Shown here: positions 1-12,005 of the stretch, piece after piece
Numbering within the stretch: the stretch's first letter is position 1
How the letters are laid out: each line of letters begins with the position of its first letter
From: Eutreptiella sp. 'Long Island Sound 2002'
Taxonomy: Eukaryota > Euglenozoa > Euglenophyceae > Eutreptiales > Eutreptiaceae
Length of the DNA: 64,000 nt
Reading direction: 5' to 3'
NCBI GenBank assembly: GCA_964036045.1
Contig: OZ038392.1
Location: 31,251,087 to 31,315,086, forward strand
Notes under the pieces: model-generated
Seen by the model: the letters and a program-made list of their open reading frames with translations, nothing else
The model's database searches: none
Told to the model about the DNA's origin: nothing
Translations under genes and position numbers: made by a program

Positions 1-1270
1 CTCCGTCACGAAGTGCATCAAGCGCTCTGTCACGCCGTGCTGATGCATTGTGATGTTGTGCGGCAGGCACCTCGTCACATGGTGCTACAAGCACATTGTG
101 ACACTGTGTAGCATGCACTCTTTGACGTTGTGTGGTTGGCACAGTGCCACATAGTGCAGCACGCTCTGTGTGACGTTGTGCCCCCCCCCCCCCCCCACAC
201 ACACCCTTGTATAAGCCACGCCCTTGTCCAAGCTACAGTAGGCGTAGGGACCATAATAATTGTGCACATTGGCGTATCTAATACAAGGCCGGGGGGGGGG
301 GGCACATGCACACTATCATGCTATGCAACAGCACATTGTGACACTGTGCTGCGTGTACATTGTCACACAGTGCAGCTAGCTCCGTGTCACGCAGTGCTAC
401 TGGCACACTGGGATGCAGCACGCACACCGTCACGCTATGTAACAAGCATACTATTACGTAGTGTAGCAGGCACTCTGTGATATTGTGCACCTAGCTCAGT
501 GCCACGCAATGCTATTGGCACACTTTTAGGCCATGCATCAGTACTTTGTGGCACTGTGTAGTAGGCACACGGTTACGCATTGCACTAGGCACTCTGTGAT
601 GTTGTGTTATACGCACTCTATCACACTGTGTGGTTGGTTCGTTGTCATGCAGTGCAACTGACAGTGTGCAGCAAGCACGCTGTCACGCAATGCAATAGGC
701 CCTCTGTGACGCTGCGCAAATGGCTCACTACCATTCTCTGTGTGACTCTGTGCAACAAGCACATTGTCACGTGGTGCAACACGTACACCGTCACACAGTG
801 TGGCTGGCTAACTGTCACGCAGTGCTCCTGGAACATTGTGATGTTGTGCAGCAGCACACTGTCACGCTGTGTAGCAGGCACTTTGTCATGCTGTGCAGAT
901 GGCTCATTGCCACACAATGCTACTGGCACATTGTGATGCTGTGCGGCTACCACACTCTCATGCTTTGAAGCATGCACACTACCACGCGATGTAGCAGGCA
1001 CTTTGTGGCGCTATGCTGCACGCGTTGAGTCACGTCGTGTTGCAAGCTCATTGTCATGCAATGTAGCTAGCACATTGTGATGTTGTACAGCACGCACATT
1101 GTCACGATGTATAGTCACACTGTCAAGTTGTGCAACTGGCACACTGTCACGCGGTACACGAGCAATCCGTCACGCAAGCTACAGGCACATTGTGGCATTG
1201 TGCAGCACACACGTTATGAAGTTGTGCAACCGTTTCTGTGTGATGTTGTGTAGCTAGCAAACTGTCAGAC
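1..1270. repeat. 24-bp minisatellite array (diverged)
   Basis: About 50 diverged copies of a 24-bp unit run from the left edge of the window. Units look like gtgtagcaggcactctgtga followed by a few variable bases; successive starts near 461, 485 and 509 are 24 bp apart, with an occasional 23-bp unit. Because 24 is a multiple of three, several frames stay open by chance and give spurious ORFs of about 100 codons on both strands. Related but more decayed units recur at about 1,570-1,740. The left edge lies outside the window. No coding function is claimed. Confidence 0.85.
181..302. mobile_element. small foldback-like insertion between C16 and G12 tracts
   Basis: A 122-bp segment interrupts the 24-bp array. 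It begins with 16 C residues and ends with 12 G residues. Just inside are ccttgtat (205-212) and its perfect reverse complement atacaagg (281-288). The interior does not show the 24-bp period. This could be a tiny inverted-repeat element or a chance hairpin in low-complexity DNA; no target-site duplication is evident. Confidence 0.35.
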
Positions 1271-1535
1271 CGTCTTCCCCTTTGTCCGCGAGGAAGGCCT
1301 TGGCCGTATTTCCCTGTGTCGGCGAGGAAGGCTATGACCGTATTCCCCTCTGGCGGCGAGGAGACTCCGGCATTAACCCGTGCGGGGCAGGCGGGTACGG
1401 GGTAGTGAAGGGCGGAGTAGGGTAGGGCAAGGCTAAGCAGGGCGCAGCAGAGCTAGGCGGCGAGGGGCAGAGCAAGGCAGGGTAGGGCGGGGAGGAGCAC
1501 ATCAAAGCGGGATAGCGGAGGGCGGGATAGGGTAC
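1271..1535. repeat. short tandem GC-rich repeats
   Basis: About 1,285-1,360 holds three imperfect units built around gcgaggaaggc plus a cttggccgtattcccct-like stretch. About 1,380-1,535 is a purine-rich tract of variants of gggtagggcaaggc with loose 5- to 10-bp periodicity. Nothing coding is seen. Confidence 0.5.
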
Positions 1536-1744
1536 GGCGGTGCAGAATGGTGCAAGCCTAGGGTCGTGGACAGCTAGTCGCACAACTAGAGTGTGTACGT
1601 GCATCACACCGTGTGATAGTGTGCCTCCTGCAGTGCGTGGCAGCAAGCATGCTGCACAACATCACAGAGTGCTTGCAGCACGGTGTCACAATGTGTTAAC
1701 AGCAGTGTTTGGCGTAGTGCCGGCTACACAATGCAACAGTGTGC

Positions 1745-2015
1745 CACCCCTGTGCATATTGGCGCAGGAAGCAGAGATAGTGCCCCCACCCTTGTGCACA
1801 CTAGCACAAAGCAAAGGGACGGTTTACCCACTCATGTGCACTGTGTAGGGTGGAGGGATGGTGTCCCCACACCTATGCCCGTGACCATAGGGTGGAGAGA
1901 CGGTTTCCCCAATGCTGTGCACCGCAGCATATGGAGGGACGGCTTCCCCACCCCTGTGCAGGTGAGCATAGGGTTGAGAGACAACGTCGCCACCCCTGCG
2001 CACAGTGGCACATGG
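1745..2015. repeat. 42-bp minisatellite, array A
   Basis: Tandem units begin with gtgcac and contain ggagggacggtttcccca-like sequence; the gtgcac or gtgc anchors at 1,794 and 1,836 are exactly 42 bp apart. The unit length is a multiple of three, so repetitive pseudo-proteins appear in several frames. The same family resumes in array B about 500 bp further on. Confidence 0.75.
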
Positions 2016-2499
2016 TTGTGCATTTGCAAGGGAGAGGAGAGGAAGGGAGAACCACCTGCCGAGTACCATCGGGGGCCCGGTTCCCTGTGTCGGCGTTGTT
2101 GTCTCTTCCTCCCCCTCTTGGGGGGAGGATGCACCGCTGCGAAAGCTTGGGGAGGGGAGGAAGGGCGACCATGTGCCGGTTATCGAGTTGTCCAAGTCGT
2201 TTGACGCTTGGCCAAGTGCTTGCGGGGGAGGGTCGCCGCGCCATACCCTACGCAGCCGGCCACTCATGTGGGGCCTTGGGAGTGCACCACTTGGGTGCTG
2301 CCATCTTGCGGGAGGGTGCAGGCAAGGGCAAGGGAGGAGTGTGGAAGGGTGGCTGCGGTGCTTGGTCACGTGTGGTGCACCCTAAGGGCACCACGTTGGC
2401 ACACACAAGGGACTCGGCCACCGCAAAGCAACCTCAGGGCGCCACGTGGCGCACATGTGGCGTTGGGTCTTTTGTGGTGCACCCTAATGAGCACTCAGC

Positions 2500-2706
2500 G
2501 GAGGGACTGGGTCCCCTCCCTTGTGCACACCAGCTTAAGGCGGAGGAACGGGTTCTCCGCCCCCGTGCACACCAGCATAGGGCGAAGGGATAGGTTCCCC
2601 ACCCTTGTGCACTTCAGCACAAGGCGGAGGGACAAGGTCCCCTCCCCTGTGCACACCAGCACAGGGCAAAGGGACAGGTTCCCCGCCCCCGTGCACACAA
2701 AGTTGC
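2500..2706. repeat. 42-bp minisatellite, array B
   Basis: About five units, with gtgcacaccagc anchors at 2,523 and 2,565 (42 bp apart) and later units at the same period. Each unit carries ggcggagggacaaggtcccc-like sequence. It is better conserved than array A, so the two arrays probably derive from one ancestral array split by the GC-rich DNA between them. Confidence 0.8.
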
Positions 2707-5700
2707 GCGTGTGGGGTGGAGGATGGAGGGGGCAACGGCCTTGCTACTTTGGGTGCTTGTCCTTGGCTGGGATGGCCAGAGTATCCGCACGACCGTCACA
2801 CAAGGTTCTTAGGTCGATGTGCAGATGCCCCGCGTTAGGGGGAGAGGCAAATGAAGAGGAGATGGGTGGCAAGGTAGGACTTACCTTTCGTGCCCGAAGG
2901 ACTTACCTTTCGCGCCTCCCCTGCCGGACCGGTGTGTGTAAGGCATTGTTGTGGGGTGTTGTTGGTTGGAATTACCCCACAAAGAGCCCCAGCTGTGGTG
3001 GCCGGATGGGGAGGGGCTCCCCTAGGGGTTTCCGGGGCTGTTCTCCGGCCCAAGTCCTCTTCCATGCAAGAGAGGCTGGGGGTGGTGGCCAGGGTTCATC
3101 GCCTTATACCCACTTACGGCAAATTTTGTTTTGTACTGTACTGGGTCGGGGGTGGCACAGCCAGGCGCTCGCCAACAACAAGCGTCAGGTAGGGGCATGG
3201 GCAGATTCGGCATCCCCTTGGGCACTTGCGGGTTGCACGCATCACCTGCTACCCAGTGGCCAAGCCCCAGGTCACAGCCCAGGGTTGGGAGGGAGGACGG
3301 GCTACAGCTTCAACGGTGTCCTGAGTGGGGGGCCAGGCCACTGACCCCCCCCTGCGCACCACTGGTTGACTCTGAGAAGGGGGGGCGATCCATGCACGGG
3401 TGGCCGGGCACCGCTCCCCAACGCCCAACGCCATGTGACACGGGAAGTGACAGGGGGCTGGGGGGGGCAACCGCAATCCCGGCCGACCATTGGAGGCCTC
3501 CCGCGGCGGCTCCAAGTCATACCGCTGCCGCTCTGATTCCTCCCCCTGCTCTGGGGGGAGGGCGTCTACCATTGCTCGGCACCTGCACGCGCGGGGTGGG
3601 CAGGGGGTGGGTGGGTGGGCAGGCGGGGGGGGGGGGCGCGGTGCAGCCGGGGTGCGCCTGCCCCTCGTCGGCCGCACCCCTGCTCCGGGTGAGGGCCCTG
3701 CCCGTTGCTGTGGGGCCCTGTGGGGAGCAGGCGGGGCGCCGGCACTGGAAGGAGGGGAGGGTCACTGCCCCTTCTCTGCCTGCAGCCACAGGGCCATGCG
3801 CGCCCCTGTGGCCGCCCGTCAACCTGGTTGCATCGCCCGCCCATCGGGTAGGTCGGCGACTGGCGCTCAGGCGAGGGGGGGGGCTTGTGCTGGTGGCCGA
3901 GGCACAGGGCCGGGATATGAACCCCACCCCCTCCTACACCCTCGCGGCGGCACCTCCCTACCGCCCGACCGCCCCGCTCACCGCCGCTCGTCCCCCTTTC
4001 CCCATGTACTGCGCCGGCGCCCGCGTGCTCTCCGCTCACCCCTTTCCTTGTGTCTGACCCGGGGGCTTTCCCTCTGGGGGGGGGGAACAAAAGCCCCCCC
4101 CCCCTGTTTTCTGGCCCCCGACAGGGGGCCAGCCCACAGCCTGCACCCTCATTTTGTGGTGGCTAAAATTTGGGCCAACAGGGGGAGCGAGGGAGGGAGG
4201 CGTCATCTGAAACAGTGAGGGAAATGGGGAGATGGAAGAGGTAGAGTTTCAGGGACATGCATTTTCGTGTGTTATCAGGTGTAAGGCTTGCGTCGGTGGT
4301 AGCTGTTGAGTCGTGGCTTGCGCATTCGTGTAGGTCACACCTGATGGCACATGGAGGATGGTGCAAAAAATGCAAAAGCGGCCAATGGACCAGATCTTGA
4401 TCGATGAGGACGACGACGACGATGAGTGAGGGTTGTCTTTCTGCTGCAGCACAATGGAAATCAGTGTTGGGACCAGCCGAGGGCCAGCCGCTTGCTCGGA
4501 TCACGCAGGACCGGAGCCAGGGCTGCAATAGAAGGTAAGGGACCTCAGAGGCGGCCCCAGAAGCGGTTAGACAGGCGGTTGGAGGAGGTTGCCGAAGCGG
4601 TTGGGGGCGGTTGCTGTCGGTTATGAATGCCATGGAAGCTGGCACTTGGCGTCAGGGGACAGTGGCTGGGCATAGGCTGGGCGCCCTGGGGGGGGGGGGG
4701 CTCTACACGAGGGCTGGCAGGTGCTGTCGTGAATAACCATGAATGACCGGGGGGGGGGGGGGTTGGCACAAGGCCTCGGTATTAGGTTGTTTGCCTTTGG
4801 CGGCGCCTATTGGCCTCTCGCCACTGCTCATTCTGACCCTCTGTGTCAACGGGGGAGGGGGGGGGTGGCCTCCATACTGGTCCGCCACGTCCGCTACTGA
4901 GTGCCCTTGCACTGCAATGCAACTACCGATTGAGGGAGGGAGGGCAAGAGCAAAGAATGGAACCACCGCCCCTGCCCCACGCCCACACCGATACCCACAC
5001 CCGGGGCTCGCCTCAGGAAGTGTTAAGGACAGCCCTTCAGGACCGCTCCCAGGGACCACCAACCGCCAACCGCCATTTTTTGAAGTAGAGAGGGCCCCAT
5101 GACCAGAGGGGGTCCTCGTGAACGTTCGGTTCTGCCGGCGTCACGAAGATCTTTTCCCCCCCCCTTGAGGATCCCCCGGCTGCCCGGCAGGCAGTCGGGG
5201 TTCGCTGCCCACAGGCTGTGGGTGCGGCGTGCGGGCGTGGGGACCCGGCACTGGCCCCTTGGCTTGCATGCCCTTCCGGACATAGCGTGCCGTGGGGGTG
5301 GCAGGAGGTTGCCCGGGGGGGGGGCTCCTCTCCCCGTGGTGAGGGGCGTCTGGGGTTACTCACACCCAAGCCCACAGCCACCCCAAATGGCGCCTGAGCG
5401 TCAGCCCCGTCATGCCTGAACTGGCACCGCACACACCCGCCTTCTATTCCAGCCCCCGTGACCCCCACCACCCAACACCGCCCGACCAGCACTGCTCGCG
5501 GTGCCCGTTCGCGCGCCAACAGCCCCGGGGCTCGCCCCAGTCAGGCAGCCTCATCACGTCGACCAACCACAGAACCACTGCACGCCCACACCCACGCCTG
5601 CACCCACACCCACACCCACACCCAGGCCTCCGCATGCACGCACCTTACCTTCGTGTGCTTTCGATCCGATTTCCGTTTTCATTATGGAATAGCAAATCCG

Positions 5701-8140
5701 CCGTGAGCAAAATCAACGTCTATTGGCAAGGGTGAACTGTGCCTATGAGGCTTACTTGGTTGAAGGCTCAATCCCACACCCACGCCTCTGCCCCACCCAC
5801 ATTCAGGTACACGCCCAAGCCCACGCCCGCATGCACGCCCACGCCCACGCCCACACCCACACTCCCACCCACCTCCATGCCCACATCCGCCCCCACGTCC
5901 TCCCACCCCTACACACAGCCCCCGCTGCGGATGACCTCCCAGAATATCTGATGTCCAGCACCGCGGCATGAAAACGGACATGAAAACCGCTGCATGGCTG
6001 CAGGTCACGAATGCACATCACCTGCTCTCGGACAGAGCAGTTCTAGCCAACGTTGACTGGCCACCACCCGAACCTGCTGGTGGAGGCCCCCTCCTCTGAT
6101 GCCCCAGGGAATGCTCAGCCTTGTCGATTTTTTTTGGGGGGGGGGGGCGCTCTGGGGGCACGGGGCCCAAACAGCCGCCTGCAAAGGGGTGCAGGGGGCC
6201 ATCCCAAGGGGGCAACCAATGCAGACCCGTGTGTCTTATGGCCGGCAGTGAGAGGGGGTTGTCGTGGGCAGAGAGGGAGAAGCCGGGACAGCGGCACTGT
6301 ACTGATGGGCAAAGGCAAGGAGGGCGCGGGGCATTGCATGTGCCGACACGGTGCAGTCATTTTGAGCAGTTACGGATTCCACCTCTCAGAGCGTCGTCAA
6401 GGGTGCCGCCCATGAGGCAGGGCAACCCGTCCAGAACACAGAGGAAATCCCCAAAAATGACTGTCTTTTGCGAAATTTTGAGTAGTATCAGTGTGGCTGC
6501 CTTTAACTCTGCTCTCTTCTTGTGAGGCTGTTTCTCCGAAACGTCCAGTGGGGAAGGGAATTCCCAATGGCCCAAATGGCCACTGCCAAAGATGCAGTGC
6601 ACTGTGCCATGTTCGGCCCAGACGGAACAACACCTGCGGTCACAGCCGCAGTCACAGCGACCATAGCACAAGAGCGTGGCACTGGGCACTGAAGCTGACC
6701 ACAACGGCAATCCCCACACAAATTGTGCTGAGGTGTCTGGTTGTTAAGCGTCAGCGGTGTTCTGGCAGGTTTGGGTGCGCTTGTGCATATGATCCCGGAC
6801 CAAAGGCATTTCATGTGGATTTGGGCCCGGCGGGCAGAGGATGGGTCCACAACAGTGGCATGCGTACATTCGCCTGCAGCGCCACCCTGGCCTCAAGGCG
6901 TCAGAAGTCATGCACAAGTGGCCGCATGACACGGGGATGGCAGAACGGGGGGGGGGGGGCAAGGGCAGGGACACATTAGAATGGAAGGTTTTTAAGGATG
7001 AGGTAGCCCCCCCCCCTTTGGGTCCAATCCCCCCCCCCGGTCCAGCCCCCACCCCCCCCCTCCCCCCACTTCAAAGTTGTCTGTAATTTTTTTCTCCAGC
7101 GCCTTTGGCGCCACTCTTTTTGGTGTTCCGTGGACCATTTTTGACCAACAATATTTTTTTTGGCCTCTTTGGCGCCCAAAATTGTCGGATTTCAGTTGGC
7201 AAGGAGGAAGGCCAACCCCCCCCCCCCCCCCGGGTCCCCCCCCTCCTCCCCTCTAATGCGTCCCTGGGCAAGGGGCGTGGCTGATTCACCTTTCGGGTAA
7301 CTGAATGCCCGCAGATCCTGGGTGGCGATGTAGAACAGGTGCAAGTGTGTCTGCAACTGTTCCTATTTCAGGCCCATGAAGTTCCCCATCTGTGTGCCAA
7401 TTTGGAATTGCGCCAATTTAGGGAAAATGGGGGAGAATGGGGGTTGTAGTGAGATTTTTTTTATTTACATGGAAAAATGGGGAGAGCTCGGTGTGAAAGC
7501 CCCAGAAATGCCATTTTTGGCCACTAGATTGGGGGAGGAGGGCCACTAGTGAGCCTTTGAGGGAGGGAAAATATGGGGAAGTGGGGGGAACGGGGCAAAC
7601 CCAAGCAAAGGAAGAGATGTGGAAAATGGTAATGTGGAAAATTGGGGTTGGGTTGATGAGACAAGCACTCTGATCTTTCTCATCGCTGAAGTGGGTGAGA
7701 GATGAGCGACAGCGCAACATGAAATGTGAGACCCACCAAGCTGCTGTCATGCTACACCACAATGGTGTAGCATGGTGGTCACATTTGTGTTGACTGCAAT
7801 GCGGACTGAAATGTGGATGCAAAGGAGTGGTTGTATGTGTTGCTGCATGTGTTGCTTCTCATTTTCCCCCCATTTCCTCCCATCCCCCATTTTTCCTGGT
7901 TTCCCATTTTTCTCGGGGAACAGTGCAGGGAATCTCATCGGTAGATCAGTGGGGAATTTCATGGGCCTGCTATTTGGTGGAGCTGACGAAGGGGCACCAC
8001 TACCTGATGTTTCTTAACTGTGCATCTTCATTGCCCATCAGCAACCCCCTGAAACAATCCTTCTTGGGTAATCAGCAATTTGGGCACCCACTACCTCCAG
8101 ACAGACCAGGAGTGCGGGTGCTCAGATGTAACTCACACAA
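2707..8140. other. GC-rich low-complexity DNA without a supported gene
   Basis: Open frames here are numerous on both strands but have the arginine/proline/glycine-rich composition of translated GC-rich non-coding DNA. None shows a recognisable domain, and no exon pair with plausible splice sites stood out. Notable content: long G or C runs (for example near 3,627, 4,690, 4,750, 6,133, 6,950 and 7,217) and CCCACA-type simple repeats at about 5,577-5,635 and 5,770-5,910. About 4,555-4,620 is enriched in gcggtt. Confidence 0.6.
5018..5082 (-). repeat. dispersed repeat, copy 1 (aaccgccaaccgcc family)
   Basis: The stretch gttaaggacagcccttcagg, then cagggaccaccaaccgcc, is the reverse complement of sequence at about 18,055-18,132 with few differences. 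It is a short dispersed repeat of unknown type; the core is a run of aaccgcc. Confidence 0.5.
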
Positions 8141-8149
8141 ACTCAAGCA

Positions 8150-8285
8150 TACATGCACACACACACCCACACACACCCACACACACCTGCACCAAAGGCC
8201 TGCTATAATGGGGAGCGACCCGACCCCAGGACGCCCGTGTGGCCATACAGGTCCAACCGGGAAGACCTGGTAAAAATGGTAGTAC

Positions 8286-8326
<41 letters not shown>
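8150..8326. repeat. (AC)n microsatellites
   Basis: A broken ACACCC/AC tract lies at about 8,152-8,190, and a pure run of about 18 AC units at 8,290-8,325. The intervening 90 bp is ordinary sequence. The valine/cysteine and threonine/histidine repeat ORFs across it are translation artefacts. Confidence 0.85.
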
Positions 8327-8327
<1 letters not shown>

Positions 8328-9529
8328 AAAACACACTCCTTGATTGCAGTGTGTCATGGTTTGTTCTTGGGCTCCTGCAGGCGTAGGGGCACACAGGTTA
8401 CGATGATCACTGCTGTCTAGACAGTGTTGGCATGCTGCCCCTCATCCAATCAAATTGCAAATGCCATCCCTTTTTCCATTCATCTATGTTCAGGTACAGT
8501 GAATCAGCTGACCAGGCATTCTTTTCTTTTCTGGGGTGTTTCTGCAGATGACATTGTCTAACCTCAGCACCATGCGAGCTCCAGCCCAAACCGTCCCCCC
8601 AGACTGGGCTCTGAATTTTGCTTGCGGAATGTGTGCTAGAAGCAGGGCAACTAATGTTTCTTAAATGTGCATTTGCCATGGTTTTGCTTCGCAACAGTAG
8701 AGGCAGTTGGTAGCATCAAGCGCACAGTGCACAGAGTGCACTGCAAAATTGTGATGGTGTTGGTGGTGTTTGCAGAAATGATGTTCACCAGAAATGGCTC
8801 ATTTTACTGTTTTTTAATGTTGTGAATGTGAAATGTCCGCCCTGCTAGTAATTGCTCCCTGCTAGGATTGTTTTGGATGAAATGGCCATTATCAGCCCTG
8901 CTGCCCCCTACTGCTCACCAAGGGTGTTCACAGACGTTGCGGTGCTCTGGTCCCGGGCATAAAACCAGCCCCAAATGGGGGATAAAACCACCCCGGGTGG
9001 TTTTATGCCCACTTTTCGGGTGGATAAAACCACCCTTTTTGGGGAATAAAACCACCCCCCTTGTTAAAACCACCCCCTTTGGGGTGACAAAACCACCCCA
9101 GGGTGGTTTTATGCCACCAAAGCAACAAATGAAACAACACAGCAGACAAAAGCAGCCTGAGGAATGCTGCCACAAAAGCAATGCATGTCGAACTGGATAA
9201 ATATCGAGCCCAACCATGTCAGCAATCTGATCTCAGACCCCATTTGTACAATTGGCCCCGCCAGGTCAGACATCTTATAACACATATACAAAGAGCAATG
9301 TGAAATAAAACACGGAGTGTAAAACATGTGTTGTTCGTTCACCCTCCATCACCTCTTCTACCTCCATACCCGAATTTGTTTTCCGGTACTGTGGTTCTAG
9401 GGTAACGCAGAGAGGGGCCATACCCCTCCGCCCTTAAAGAGGTGACACCCCCCCCCCCCGCCCAATGGGGATAGAATCACCGAAAAGCGGAGACAAAACC
9501 ACCCCAAAGGGGCAATAATCCCCCGGGGT

Positions 9530-9800
9530 AATCTTTTTTTTTAGATGCGAAATCTTTTTTTTTAGATGCGCTAAAATCTAAGAAAAGTGCTAAAATTTAA
9601 GTCAAAACAGCTAAAAAATGAGCATAAACCGCTAAAAAATGAGCAAAAACATCCAAAAAAAAAGATTTCGCATCTAAAAAAAAAGATTCTCTACTAAAAA
9701 ATAAGATTCCAACGAAACCCAAAATCTAAAAAAAAAGTCATTCGCATGTTTAAAAACGTCGAAACAGCAGAATCTTTTTTTTTAGATGGCCAGGTAAAAA
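9530..9800. repeat. T9-tagatgcg repeat block, left
   Basis: Several copies of tttttttttagatgcg in both orientations lie among ctaaaaaatgagc repeats. The block is mirrored near the right end of the same segment. Confidence 0.7.
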
Positions 9801-10247
9801 GGGAGATTTTGGTAAAACTAAAAGAACACAAAGCCAGGGGTGGGGAGGGGAGGCAGAAATGCAATTCCTAGGGGCACCCCACCGGACGAATCATCCACAT
9901 TCCCGAGCAAACCCTGCAAAACAAGGCACAAAGCAAAAAACAGTAAAGAATGCCAACAAGACCGGAGCAGATGGCTGAGCACTTGCAGAACATGCTGTTG
10001 CAGTACACACTACATTACGTGAAGATGATGTAACCCACTTGATGGTGTCAGGACATGCCACTGTGCAAATGATGCACAAGACACCTTCTTTGTGGAGAAG
10101 GGCTAAAATGCCGTGGATTTTTGGAAATGCCAAACAAATACAGAACCAGCATCCCTCCCTGTGTGCACCTTGGTCCGTCCATGTTGACCTCCATCTGAAG
10201 ATATTTGGAACGAGCAACACTTGAGAATGAAATTATGGGCCAAATTG

Positions 10248-10711
10248 TGCACAGCCAGGCCAGGTGCAAGTGGAGAATCAGTTGTGTCACACAGCAAATT
10301 GCCGAACAGCATAAAAGTGCCAACCCCATTCTGAACCGCATGCCACCACTGGCTCACAATTCACAGCATTCCACGCCCCAATGGGCTTTGGTTTCTGGGT
10401 GCAGATGCTGTAAACTGGCCCATACATTGACATGCACACTGTGGCCAGTCGCATGTCAAGGAGCCATGGCCGTACATGCGGTTCACAGCGGTGCAGGAAC
10501 AACCTGAAATTCCGAAACACGAAGCATTCTGCGAAATACATAGAGAAATGTATTGCCTTGGATGCAACAGACACAGTTGCACAGCCAGGCCAGGTGCAAG
10601 TGGAGAATCAGTTGTGCCACACAGCAAATTGCCGAACAGCATAAAAGTGCCAACACAATTCTGAACCGCATGCCACCACTGGCTCACAATTCACAGCATT
10701 CCACGCCCAAA
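10248..10711. repeat. 135-bp direct duplication
   Basis: The sequence at about 10,248-10,382 (starting tgcacagccaggccaggtgc) is repeated almost exactly at about 10,575-10,711. On the minus strand both copies encode the same peptide, containing WNAVNCEPVVACGSE. The 3' end of the ORF at 10,608-11,483 is therefore duplicated downstream of itself. Confidence 0.85.
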
Positions 10712-11483
10712 TGTCAGAACTTGGAATGCTATGAAAAGCAGCCCATGCAGCTGCCTCAGTAAGAAACACATCTGCAATGGAATGAGAACTGGGTTTCTTA
10801 TCAGTCTGCCACTTGATCGTGCACTCAGAGCCCTCCACCGCGAGCACCTTGCCCCAATGCAAATAACCCTTGTCCCCTGTACGCAAGTGGTGAGTGAACA
10901 CTGCACACACTTTGTCGCCCTTTGAGGCTTTGCGATGCAAATCCTTAGGCACTGACTTGACTGGTGGACCGTGCAACGGAGAGAAGGGGGATGGGCTGGG
11001 TTTTGGAACTTGTGCAGGGCCATGCTCCAGGGGAGGGGAAGGGGATGGGCTGGGTTCTGTGACTGGGGCAGAAGCATGCTCCAGGGGAGGGGAAGGGGGT
11101 GGGCTGGGTTCTGAGACCTGGGCAGGGGCATGTTCCAATGCGGAGGGAGTGGATGGGTTGGGTTCTGGGGCTTGGGCAGGGGACGGGTGGTTCGTTTTGG
11201 GTCTCTTTCCACAAATGCGCTGCATTTGTGCTGTCATCGCGGCAAACAAATGCTTCAACGGTGCCCGAACCTTCGCGTAAGGTGGTCGGACATATTCCAA
11301 AGGGACCAATCCTTGGCACTTTCTGCCCACCACTTTGACTTGTACCCAATGAAATGTTGGGGGGATTCCATGCATTTCCGCAAGCCACAGTTCGGTGTTC
11401 ACGCGGACCGAGGCAACGGCACCTATTACTCCGGACAACGTTTCATCTACCGTATCAGAACTAGTCATCGTTGCCTCCCTCAA
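10608..11483 (-). CDS. hypothetical protein with proline-rich 18-residue repeats and a Tudor/SH3-like segment
   Basis: This is an open frame of 291 codons inside the inverted-repeat segment; I do not recognise the family. Residues about 95-165 are tandem 18-residue repeats (54 bp at DNA level) around PSPSPSPPLEH and variants. Residues about 185-245 (KGDKVCAVFTHHLRTGDKGY, then WGKVLAVEGSECTIKW) alternate hydrophobic and charged residues as small beta-barrel Tudor, chromo-barrel or SH3-like folds do. The last 35 codons fall in the 135-bp duplication. No upstream exon or transposase signature was found. It may be an accessory protein of the element. The start shown is the first ATG of the open frame; the true start and any introns are uncertain. 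Confidence 0.4.
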   Translation of the reverse strand: MREATMTSSDTVDETLSGVIGAVASVRVNTELWLAEMHGIPPTFHWVQVKVVGRKCQGLVPLEYVRPPYAKVRAPLKHLFAAMTAQMQRICGKRPKTNHPSPAQAPEPNPSTPSALEHAPAQVSEPSPPPSPPLEHASAPVTEPSPSPSPPLEHGPAQVPKPSPSPFSPLHGPPVKSVPKDLHRKASKGDKVCAVFTHHLRTGDKGYLHWGKVLAVEGSECTIKWQTDKKPSSHSIADVFLTEAAAWAAFHSIPSSDIWAWNAVNCEPVVACGSELCWHFYAVRQFAVWHN

Positions 11484-11520
11484 GCATGCCTGGACCTGCC
11501 CGACGAAATCTGGCCAACAT

Positions 11521-11755
11521 GGTTGAGTGCCCTACTTCACCAAATCCAGGCATTACCTATGAGCCGTTCAAATGACCTCTCTGCATAGGTCCCCCAGCGA
11601 AGGGAAACCCCTGTTCTCTGAGCAGATGAAATTGTGCACATGGGCTCTGGCCAAGGTGGCTGAGTACCCTACTTTACAACATTTAGACATTACCTGTGAT
11701 CCTCTCCGATGAACTCTCTGCATAGGCCCCCCAGCTCCAAAGGGACACCCCTGAT
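11521..11755. repeat. two diverged direct repeats, 136 bp apart
   Basis: The stretch from about 11,521 (ggttgagtgccctacttcac, then cattacctatgagcc, then ctctctgcataggtccccca) recurs with substitutions from about 11,657 (ggctgagtaccctactttac, then ctctctgcataggcccccca). Both lie just upstream of the minus-strand ORF and could be part of its 5' region. Confidence 0.65.
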
Positions 11756-12005
11756 GTGAAACACAAGTTCTGCGTAATGCACCCAAAACCTTCCACATTC
11801 ATGACATCCTTGCATAGGGTACCTCCTCACCGCATGCAGCAGGCAACAAGGAAAGAGGGCCACTGGGTGCATATTGGGTCAGTCCCGAAACCCAGGTTCC
11901 CCTACTGTATGAAGTTGTGAACATGGGCAGGGGTTGGCTTGATGCAGTAGCACTCCTTGTAACCCCCCCCCCGTGCAACTTTTTAAGACATACATGATGA
12001 TCATG

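Noticed and set aside
130-1001. Overlapping ORFs of 80-118 codons on both strands in the first kilobase
   Set aside because: They arise because the 24-bp repeat period is a multiple of three. Composition is repetitive and there is no domain.
1-1270. CRISPR array
   Set aside because: There are no constant repeats separated by unique spacers, units are contiguous and diverged, and the host is a eukaryote.
2208-4218. Long plus-strand ORFs (up to 378 codons) in GC-rich DNA
   Set aside because: Composition is dominated by Pro, Arg, Gly and Ala as in translated GC-rich non-coding DNA, with equally long ORFs on the other strand and no motifs.
5577-5910. Telomere-like CCCACA repeats
   Set aside because: The repeats are irregular, short and embedded in ordinary sequence, and do not form a uniform telomeric unit.
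8072-8394. Cys/Val-repeat ORFs near 8.2 kb
   Set aside because: They are translations of the AC microsatellite.
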